Source: an uncultured bacterium
Lineage (GTDB): Bacteria; Bacteroidota; Ignavibacteria; Kapaibacteriales; UBA4661
Length of the DNA stretch: 64,000 nucleotides
Direction: 5' to 3'
Assembly: GCA_937899715.1 (NCBI GenBank)
Contig: CALCNX010000092.1
Span: forward strand, 27,169 to 91,168
This document shows, piece after piece, positions 12,442-18,902 of the stretch. The notes under the pieces are model-generated. The model was not told the DNA's origin, ran no database searches, and worked only from the letters and a program-made list of their open reading frames with translations. The stretch's first letter is position 1, and each line of letters starts with the position of its first letter. The position numbers were made by a program, and so were the translations under genes.

Positions 12442-12825
12442 ATGAAAGAAGTCTTTCTTGCGCGGGCAAAAGAAAATATTGCTGCTGCTGCCGAACTGTT
12501 TGCATCAGAGAAATATAATGCCAGCGCCAATCGTGCGTACTATGCGGCTTTTCACGCTGCTATCTCCGCACTCATGCACTACGGACATACGCCCGAAATA
12601 GACCACAAACCCGTACAAGCATTATTTAACCGACTTTTTATTTACGAGCGCAAAGTTTTTCCGAGTTCTCTCAAAGCGGACTTGTTAGATTTGCAAAATG
12701 TTCGTGGCGAGGCAGATTATCGGGCAGGAATCGGCAAGAAGCGAGCGGCAGCCCAACTTAAACAAGTACAATCGTTTGTCACCATCATTCTCAGCACACT
12801 TGAATATGATACCGCACAATATTAA
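12442..12825 (+). CDS. HEPN-domain protein (toxin-like)
   Basis: 127 residues, all-helical and typical in length for HEPN proteins of MNT-HEPN toxin-antitoxin pairs. NRAYYAAFHAAISAL supplies the R-x6-H motif that forms the active site in nuclease-type HEPN proteins. The ATG lies nine bases after the previous stop, and the 3' end overlaps the next ORF by 20 bases, suggesting translational coupling. Family knowledge suggests RNase activity held in check by the partner. Nothing in the sequence shows a target. Confidence 0.8.
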   Translation: MKEVFLARAKENIAAAAELFASEKYNASANRAYYAAFHAAISALMHYGHTPEIDHKPVQALFNRLFIYERKVFPSSLKADLLDLQNVRGEADYRAGIGKKRAAAQLKQVQSFVTIILSTLEYDTAQY

Positions 12826-13084
12826 TCATAAGCAGCAAGAACTTATAGACAGGCTTTTTGCTCAGGTTCAGCAGCACTATCCTGAAATATATATCAAGGG
12901 ATACGAAGTTAATCCCGACGATAAAGAACATATCTGGGTTATCGTCCATGCTCCGATGGATGAAGAGCGAGAAATAGAATTGGGACGATATGCTTCGGGG
13001 CTTTCTACTGATATTTTGATGGAATACGGCTATGCTATTTCGCTAATGACGGATAATCCTACCACAGCGTTTGCTCAACTGTAA
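12806..13084 (+). CDS. Small partner of the HEPN gene, possibly a degenerate nucleotidyltransferase
   Basis: 92 residues from the ATG at 12806, which lies inside the end of the HEPN gene; the frame is open further upstream but that part only shadows HEPN. The segment EHIWVIVHAPMDEEREIEL then DILMEYGYAISLM resembles in pattern the C-terminal half of minimal nucleotidyltransferases (a hydrophobic strand, an acidic helix, then YG-x-I-S). The diagnostic GSxxxG loop and the DxD metal ligands are absent. Position makes it the likely antitoxin. The nucleotidyltransferase link is inference. A strong bidirectional terminator follows. Confidence 0.65.
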   Translation: MIPHNINHKQQELIDRLFAQVQQHYPEIYIKGYEVNPDDKEHIWVIVHAPMDEEREIELGRYASGLSTDILMEYGYAISLMTDNPTTAFAQL

Positions 13085-13105
13085 ACGACTCGCATCAAGA
13101 TGACT

Positions 13106-13163
13106 AAAAAACAATGCCGTCAAACATGAGTATCAATGTCGTTTGACGGCATCATTGTTTTTT
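13106..13163. terminator. Bidirectional terminator
   Basis: Twelve-base perfect stem ATGCCGTCAAAC / GTTTGACGGCAT around a 15-base loop, flanked by an A-run on the left and a T-run on the right. It separates the convergent HEPN pair (+) and the SDR gene (-), so it can work in both directions. Confidence 0.9.
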
Positions 13164-13186
13164 GAATATATCTACAAACAACAGCG

Positions 13187-13933
13187 TTACAGTACCACGC
13201 CACCATCCACACTGAGCACTGTACCGGTGATAAAAGCTGCATCGTCCGATGCTAAAAACAGGTACGCATTGGCAATATCATCTGCCGAACCCAAGCGTCC
13301 AAGCGGTGTTTTTGCGCGAATGCCGTCCAGCACTTTTTCAGGTACTGTTTCCAGCATATCCGTTGCAATAAAGCCTGGCGCTACGGCATTCACGGTAATT
13401 CCTTTTTTGCCTAGTTCTTTTGCCCATACTTGCGTCATGCCGATAAGTCCTGCCTTCGCTGCCACATAATTGGTCTGCCCAAAATTGCCATACAAGCCCA
13501 CCACAGAAGAGGCATTCAGGATACGACCATAGCCGCGTTCTGCCATGTACTGTGTGACTGCCTGTGCGCAGTTGAACACGCCCGTCAAATTGATGTCAAT
13601 GACTTGTTGCCACTGCTCTGGTGTCATTTTGGCAAGTGTTGCGTCGCGCGTTATTCCGGCATTATTGACCAAAATATCAATGCTGCCGTGCTTCTCGAAG
13701 ACAGCTTTGGCGGCGGCTTGTACGTCGTTATGCTGGGCTACGTTGACGCGGTGAAATTCTGCACGGAAGCCTTTTTGTGTCAATTTCTCGACTGCTTGTG
13801 TGCCTTTTTCCGTGTTGACATCCCACAAAACCACCGTTGCGCCTTCTTCTGCAAAACGTTCTGCTGTGCGGAAGCCGATTCCTTGCGCTCCGCCGGTGAT
13901 GATAGCAATTTTATTATCAAGTCGTTTTGTCAT
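13187..13933 (-). CDS. SDR-family 3-oxoacyl-ACP/CoA reductase (FabG-like)
   Basis: 248-residue short-chain dehydrogenase, the usual FabG length. It has the Rossmann TGGAQGIG motif near residue 14, NNAG, an active-site Ser in LNASSVVG and YVAAK (Tyr/Lys). It ends in the family's TVLSVDGG. The family reduces 3-ketoacyl thioesters with NADPH or runs the reverse oxidation. It lies six bases downstream of the hydrolase gene and is the last gene of the acyl island, so a role as 3-hydroxyacyl-CoA dehydrogenase fits as well as biosynthetic FabG. I left out the fabG symbol because the context is not the fatty-acid synthesis cluster. Confidence 0.9.
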   Translation of the reverse strand: MTKRLDNKIAIITGGAQGIGFRTAERFAEEGATVVLWDVNTEKGTQAVEKLTQKGFRAEFHRVNVAQHNDVQAAAKAVFEKHGSIDILVNNAGITRDATLAKMTPEQWQQVIDINLTGVFNCAQAVTQYMAERGYGRILNASSVVGLYGNFGQTNYVAAKAGLIGMTQVWAKELGKKGITVNAVAPGFIATDMLETVPEKVLDGIRAKTPLGRLGSADDIANAYLFLASDDAAFITGTVLSVDGGVVL

Positions 13934-13939
13934 GGTGTT

Positions 13940-15121
13940 TTATTTTAATTGTAAAAGGTGATGGAAATACTTATTGAACTCGCTTGGATTCTCAATGTGT
14001 GGGACGTGGGCGGTGTTTTCCAGTACCACCTCGCGGTAATCGCCGCCGCTACGCTTGTATTTTTCTAAAACCGTCCGTGTTTGGTCTAGCATAGGCTGTG
14101 GCGGATAAGCATCCTTGCCCGGATAGTTCGGCACAAATCCTCGTGCGCCCAGCGTGGCAATATCCGATGCAGCATTATTCGACACCGCAAGGTCATTTGC
14201 GCCACGCACCCAGAGCACGGAAACTTTCTTGGCTGCCGACCAAATTTTGGCAACATCGCCCGCATATTTCGGCGACAGCCCGTTGATAACGCCCCATTTG
14301 CCGGGCGCAAAGCGTGGCCAGTTCTGACTTGGCGTGATGTCGCCGGGAGTTGCTTCTTGTCCCTGGTGAACGCTCATCATGGACGAAAGCAACGCCTCTT
14401 CGTTTGCGGGAATAAATGGCGGTTTGACGATAAAATTACGAATTGCCGAGCGCGGCGAAAAAGGCGTAGCGGTGCTGCGGTCTCCGTCGCGTATGGCTTT
14501 CAAAAGCAGCTTGTTTGCCAAGCCCGCGCCTGTTCCGGCAAAATCATCGTAGCAAGGCGTTCCGGCGGTATCCTTAGTGCCGCCGAAGCCGTAGGGCGAA
14601 CCGGGAGCAATGAGCGTTACCGACAGAAGTCGCTCCGGTGCTTGCATCATCAGTCGCCATACCACCGAGCCGCCCAGCGAATTACCCACCACATGAAATT
14701 TTGTCGCTTGTAGTGCGTCCATGAGCGCCAACGCATCATCCGCCAAATCGCCCATACCCCGCGTAGCATCTACCTTTTTTGCAGTGTCGGCAGCTCCAAA
14801 GCCGCGCTGGTCGGGCGCAATACCGCGAAAACCTTTTGGCAGTGCTAGCATCGTTTCTTCCCACCACGTCGCCGAACAGAGATTGCCGTGCAAGAACAGC
14901 ACTGGAACACCTTTCTCTTCTCCCGCAAAGAGAACACGTGTTGTGATGCGGCTTGTGGTCATCGTTTTTGCTGTGATACCCTTCAGAACGGGAATATCTG
15001 TTGTCTGAGCAGACGCGGATACGGTTGCCGGAGCGGTTGTAGGCACTTGAGCAACTGCCGTAGTAAATGCGGAGATACCAAACAGGCTCAATGCCACAAA
15101 GCAAAGGCTCTCACGGAGCAT
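13940..15121 (-). CDS. Exported alpha/beta hydrolase
   Basis: About 393 residues from the ATG at 15121; an upstream in-frame ATG at 15151 would add ten. The N-terminus MLRESLCFVALSLFGISAF ending TTAVAQ is a signal peptide, so the enzyme acts in the periplasm or outside. The fold shows LFLHGNLCSATWW (oxyanion HG), APDQRGFGAAD, the nucleophile elbow GNSLGGS, and a C-terminal NTAHVPHIENP with the catalytic His. The acid is probably the Asp in VRGANDLAVS. Substrate unknown; an esterase or C-C hydrolase releasing an acid for import by the TonB receptor of the same island is my inference. Confidence 0.85.
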   Translation of the reverse strand: MLRESLCFVALSLFGISAFTTAVAQVPTTAPATVSASAQTTDIPVLKGITAKTMTTSRITTRVLFAGEEKGVPVLFLHGNLCSATWWEETMLALPKGFRGIAPDQRGFGAADTAKKVDATRGMGDLADDALALMDALQATKFHVVGNSLGGSVVWRLMMQAPERLLSVTLIAPGSPYGFGGTKDTAGTPCYDDFAGTGAGLANKLLLKAIRDGDRSTATPFSPRSAIRNFIVKPPFIPANEEALLSSMMSVHQGQEATPGDITPSQNWPRFAPGKWGVINGLSPKYAGDVAKIWSAAKKVSVLWVRGANDLAVSNNAASDIATLGARGFVPNYPGKDAYPPQPMLDQTRTVLEKYKRSGGDYREVVLENTAHVPHIENPSEFNKYFHHLLQLK

Positions 15122-15190
15122 GGAAAAAAAACAGGTTTCAGAGTGTATCATGGATTTGCAGGAATAGTGTTGGATTTTGCATCAAGTTTA

Positions 15191-15964
15191 TCATTTGTTC
15201 TTCGCAGCGAGAAATCTTTCCATGCCGCTTCGGGCTTCGTCAGTTAAAATTTGTTCCACAAAGCGCGAACGCTCGTCTTCGAGAGCAGTGCGAATGTCGT
15301 GTATGTCGCGGTGCAAGAGGCGTTTTGCACTCGCTACCGCGCCATCGTGATTCTGGGTAATCGCTGTGGCAAGCGCAAGAGCTTCGTTTTCGAGTTCTTC
15401 ACGAGGAACAATGCGGTTTGCAAGCCCAAGAGCAACAGCGTCCATAGCCGTAAGCGTAGTGTCGGCGAACAATATCTCCGCCGCTCTCTTTGTGCCAATG
15501 ATGCGTGGCAGCAGCGCCCCCCAGCCACCATCAGGGCTGAAGCCAACAGTGGCATAAAATGGCGTAAACGAGGCTTCCGGCGTGAGCAGTGCAATATCCG
15601 ATGCAAGCACCAGCCCAAGCGAACCACCCGTAACGATATCGTGAACGCACGCAATGACGGGAATGGGAAAGCGCATAATCGCAAGAATCGTTTCATTCAG
15701 CAAGCCCACCAATTCCCGTGCGTAGCGCTCAAGTCGTGCAGGTGTGTCTGCATGGCGCATAAATTCTTGTACATCGCCGCCCGTCGAAAACGACCGTCCC
15801 TTTGCTTTGAGCAGCACTGCACGAATACTTGTGTCGGCGGCGACGGATGATAACGATTCCAGCAACTCATTCAAGAATTCAGGAATCAGGCTGTTGTGGC
15901 GTTCGGGGCGATTCAGCGTCAGAATTACCGTTGTGCCATGACGCTCTTGAAGGATTAATGCCAT
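15191..15964 (-). CDS. Enoyl-CoA hydratase/isomerase family (PaaG-like) protein
   Basis: 257-residue crotonase-fold protein. TLNRPERHNSL and the oxyanion/CoA motif GRSFSTGGD are typical. The two catalytic glutamates of true enoyl-CoA hydratases are not kept: the first region reads GGSLGLVLASD instead of GGGCELA, and the second reads ATVGFSPDGG. An Asp in PDGG is typical of isomerases such as PaaG and delta3-delta2-enoyl-CoA isomerases, so double-bond or ring isomerisation is more likely than hydration. Its start overlaps the end of the MaoC gene by ten bases, showing translational coupling. Confidence 0.85.
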   Translation of the reverse strand: MALILQERHGTTVILTLNRPERHNSLIPEFLNELLESLSSVAADTSIRAVLLKAKGRSFSTGGDVQEFMRHADTPARLERYARELVGLLNETILAIMRFPIPVIACVHDIVTGGSLGLVLASDIALLTPEASFTPFYATVGFSPDGGWGALLPRIIGTKRAAEILFADTTLTAMDAVALGLANRIVPREELENEALALATAITQNHDGAVASAKRLLHRDIHDIRTALEDERSRFVEQILTDEARSGMERFLAAKNK

Positions 15965-16812
15965 GATGAAGTATCGCTCGGTTCAACATCTTGCGCCAGC
16001 ACCAGCGCTTCGCCATCGGCAATAACCCTTTCACCAGCACGGCAGAGCGTTCGGAGATTAATGAGTGCTTTCTCAGCGCGAATCCGCACAATTTCGACGC
16101 TTGCCGTCAGTTCTTCGTCCGGCAGAGCGTCTGCAAATAAGGTGTAGCGCTGCTTCAGATAATTCGTACCTTTGCCCGGAAGCGTCATACCAAGCAGTGC
16201 GGAAATCATGCCTGCAAAAAGCGGCTGTGCTACGTGCGTTGCACTTGATTCTGCGCTCAGTTCTGCAAGGCGTAGAAACTCCGTAATGTCGTCGGGTGTG
16301 AATGTTCGTTGCACCGAAGCCGTCTGCCCGATAACCAAGTGTTTGTAAGCCACGTTTGATTCGGTACCGTTGCTCGTTCCGTCGGATGAAAACGTCTCAT
16401 TGCGCATGGCTGCTGATTCCTGCGAAATATGCCTCGGTGCAAGCTCCGTGCGGCTTTCGCATACACACATTCCATCGGTTTTGGTCAGGATAATTTTAAC
16501 GGAAAGATTGCTGCCACTCCCGATAATTTCTTGCGTGGTGAACGTGATTTCCTCGTCTGCAAACGTCGGATTCGGAAACATCAACTCTTGCGTTACGGCA
16601 GAAAAATTCGGGAATTGTGCGCACAAAAGCCCGTGAATGGCGGTGTAGAGCAGCATCCCGTGACTGACCGTCCGCCCGAAACGTGTACGAGCAGAAAATT
16701 CGGGGCTGACGTGAATCGGGTTATCATCGCCGCTCAATGCCCCAAAGCGGTCAAAGTCGCGCTGTGAGAATGTTCGGGTAAATATGTTTGGTACCATGGT
16801 ATTATGTGCCAT
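15955..16812 (-). CDS. Tandem hot-dog MaoC-like (R)-hydratase
   Basis: About 285 residues from ATG 16812 (overlapping the ligase stop by 11 bases) or 280 from ATG 16797. The much longer open frame upstream only shadows the ligase. The N-terminal hot-dog domain keeps the hydratase-2 motif: LSGDDNPIHVSPEF with catalytic Asp and His, then FGRTVSHGML. A second hot-dog repeat (residues ~150-280, RTFTPDDITEFLRL ... LPDEELTASVEIVRIR) lacks that motif and is probably structural, as in other two-domain MaoC hydratases. It likely hydrates trans-2-enoyl-CoA to (R)-3-hydroxyacyl-CoA and would complement the neighbouring crotonase that lacks hydratase residues. Confidence 0.82.
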   Translation of the reverse strand: MAHNTMVPNIFTRTFSQRDFDRFGALSGDDNPIHVSPEFSARTRFGRTVSHGMLLYTAIHGLLCAQFPNFSAVTQELMFPNPTFADEEITFTTQEIIGSGSNLSVKIILTKTDGMCVCESRTELAPRHISQESAAMRNETFSSDGTSNGTESNVAYKHLVIGQTASVQRTFTPDDITEFLRLAELSAESSATHVAQPLFAGMISALLGMTLPGKGTNYLKQRYTLFADALPDEELTASVEIVRIRAEKALINLRTLCRAGERVIADGEALVLAQDVEPSDTSSWH

Positions 16813-18334
16813 ACGTTGCGCGTAATTCAGGTTTGACAACTTTCCCTGAAGCGTTGCGTGGCAAAGCGCCAACAAACACAACGGATTTTGGTACTTTGAA
16901 CTTTGCGAGGCGCTCGGCGCAAAAGGCGATAATCTCGGCTTCGGTTGCCGTGCAACCTTGCTTGAACACAACAACGGCTTTGCCCACTTCACCCCACTTT
17001 TCGTCCGAAACACCAATGACCGCTGCTTCGGCAATATCGGAGCAAGCGTACAACACGTTTTCAATTTCCGCAGGGTACACATTTTCGCCGCCGGAGATGT
17101 ACATATCTTTGGCGCGGTCAATGATGTAGTAGTAGCCGTCCTCATCGCGGCGGGCAATATCGCCGGAGCGCAGCCAACCATTATCGGTAAAAGCAGCTTT
17201 GGTAGCTTCCGGCATATTCCAATATCCGGGCGTTATGCCGGGACCGCGAATAATAAGTTCGCCGGCTTCGTTCACAGAAAGGTCGTTGCCGTCTGCCCCG
17301 ACAATGCGCGTTTCCACGTACAGTTGTGGTTTGCCGACTGAGCCAATTTTGGTCACAGCATTTTTTTCATCAATCAAAAAGCACGTTGGTCCCGTCTCGG
17401 TCATTCCCATCCCTTGACGAATTACAATACCACGTGAAGCATACATTTCAAGGAGCGGTACGGGCATGGGCGCTCCGCCACAACTCCACGAGCGCATTTG
17501 TGCAAACAAAGTTTTCTCGAAATCGGGGTGCTGACTTAAAAACAAATACACTGCTGGAACGCCGAAGAACATTGTGGCGCGTGCCGCAAGCAATCTGAAG
17601 GTTTCGGCAGGCTCGAACGAGCGTTGAATAAGTGCCGTACCACCCGCGTGCAGTGTGGGATTGGTAAAAAGATTTAGTCCGCCCGCATGAAATTGCGGTA
17701 GTAGATTCAATGTCGTATCGCGCGAAGTTAAATCCGTCGCAAAGCCAATATTGAGCGCGTTTATTGTGGTTGTGCCATAAGTTTGCAGTACACCTTTGGG
17801 TTTGCCCGTTGTGCCGGAAGTATAGAGCAGATACCACAATTCCGAAAAATCGCGTTCCGGCATGACAACAATATTACTCGAAGCACCCGCCAGAACATCT
17901 TCGTAAGCGAAATGTCCGGCGGGAAGTTCACCATCGGGTTTATCAGCGCGAAAACAAATATAGTATTTGTCTGCAAGAACAAGGTTTTGTGCGGTCTCTA
18001 AACAATAGCCATCGTAGAGCAATGCACGGGGCGTACAGTCATTCAGAATGGATTGTAATTCCGCAGGCGCAAGCCGCCAGTTAAGCGGCACCATGACTAA
18101 GCCCGCTTTCGCCGAGGCATACAGAATTTCGATACATTCGCTGGAATTCTGGCACAACACAGCCACGCGGTCGCCTTTGCTCAAATGCAAATCGCGTGTG
18201 AAAAACTCCGCCAGACGGCTTGCCCGCTCATTGAGTTGAGGGTATGTGTACTCGCGTCCCGTTGCTGTGTCCACGAGGGCGATAGTGTCCGGCGAAAGTT
18301 CGGTGCGTTTTTGGAGAAGATCGAAAACGTACAT
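16802..18334 (-). CDS. Acyl-CoA ligase (AMP-forming, FadD/CaiC-like)
   Basis: 510-residue ANL-superfamily enzyme activating a carboxylic acid to its CoA thioester through an acyl-adenylate. It shows the P-loop YTSGTTGKPKGV near residue 173, GMGMTETGPT, GWLRSGDIARRDEDGYYYI, DMYISGGENVYPAEIE and the C-terminal catalytic Lys in ASGKVVKPEL. No signal peptide, so cytoplasmic. It has the length of medium/long-chain or aryl-CoA ligases; the chain cannot be read from sequence. It precedes and overlaps the MaoC gene, so product channelling from activation to hydration is plausible. Confidence 0.92.
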   Translation of the reverse strand: MYVFDLLQKRTELSPDTIALVDTATGREYTYPQLNERASRLAEFFTRDLHLSKGDRVAVLCQNSSECIEILYASAKAGLVMVPLNWRLAPAELQSILNDCTPRALLYDGYCLETAQNLVLADKYYICFRADKPDGELPAGHFAYEDVLAGASSNIVVMPERDFSELWYLLYTSGTTGKPKGVLQTYGTTTINALNIGFATDLTSRDTTLNLLPQFHAGGLNLFTNPTLHAGGTALIQRSFEPAETFRLLAARATMFFGVPAVYLFLSQHPDFEKTLFAQMRSWSCGGAPMPVPLLEMYASRGIVIRQGMGMTETGPTCFLIDEKNAVTKIGSVGKPQLYVETRIVGADGNDLSVNEAGELIIRGPGITPGYWNMPEATKAAFTDNGWLRSGDIARRDEDGYYYIIDRAKDMYISGGENVYPAEIENVLYACSDIAEAAVIGVSDEKWGEVGKAVVVFKQGCTATEAEIIAFCAERLAKFKVPKSVVFVGALPRNASGKVVKPELRATYGT

Positions 18335-18392
18335 TGCGTCGCGTATTGAAAAAGTATTCAGGTATCAGCTTGCTGAAATTACTTACCACCAA

Positions 18393-18800
18393 TTACTTAC
18401 CGCTAAGGCGCAGTTGTCGAATCCAGCTTTTTGCTTTGAAAAAATCGTCGAAATACTGAGCCGTAAACGAGTCTTTGTCCAGTTCGTTGACAATACTTGT
18501 TACTGCCATCGTTCGGAAGAGGTCGGTTCCCACAATGACGGCAGAATTTCTGAATCCGGCGGCAATTGCGCGAGGGAACCAATCTTTTGTCATCCATTCT
18601 TCGTCGTCCGAACTTATTCCTTTGGCTTTGGAATTATCAGCAATCATAGTATTCGCGCCTTTTTCTTTCAGTAATTGCAAGGAAAAATCGCAGGCTTCCC
18701 GAAATTCGGTGCTTTTGGCAAATCCACTCCAATCAAGGTGTACACATCGAACATCCTCAAGGTATTGAATTTTGCAGTATTTTTTATCGTAGAGTATCAT
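18393..18800 (-). CDS. STAS/SEC14-like small protein
   Basis: 135-residue soluble protein with no signal peptide. Its pattern (WSGFAKSTEFREACDFSL, then MIADNSKAKGIS, then EEWMTKDWFPRAIAAGFRN) resembles a family in Bacteroidota and cyanobacteria described as STAS/SEC14-domain proteins, which share the SpoIIAA/CRAL-TRIO-like fold. Function unknown. It lies between the TonB-receptor gene and the ligase gene on the same strand, 58 bases before the ligase start. The family call rests on recall of the pattern. Confidence 0.6.
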   Translation of the reverse strand: MILYDKKYCKIQYLEDVRCVHLDWSGFAKSTEFREACDFSLQLLKEKGANTMIADNSKAKGISSDDEEWMTKDWFPRAIAAGFRNSAVIVGTDLFRTMAVTSIVNELDKDSFTAQYFDDFFKAKSWIRQLRLSGK

Positions 18801-18830
18801 AGCTCTTTCAAATAGGTGGTGAGAACAAGA

Positions 18831-18859
18831 GGGGCGGAAACACAGAGAGTATCCGCCCC
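18831..18859 (-). terminator. GC-rich hairpin after the TonB-receptor gene
   Basis: Eight-base perfect stem (GGGGCGGA / TCCGCCCC) with a 13-base loop, about 45 bases downstream of the receptor stop. There is only a poor T-run after it on the minus strand, so it may be an attenuator or mRNA-stabilising hairpin rather than a full terminator. Confidence 0.45.
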
Positions 18860-18902
18860 AAAGCGTGAGTGATTTTAACAGAATGTCAATTTAATACAAT
18901 AT

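Noticed and set aside
16813..17181. N-terminal extension of the MaoC gene
   Set aside because: It overlaps the acyl-CoA ligase and has shadow-frame composition; ATGs at 16812 and 16797 directly precede the hot-dog domain.
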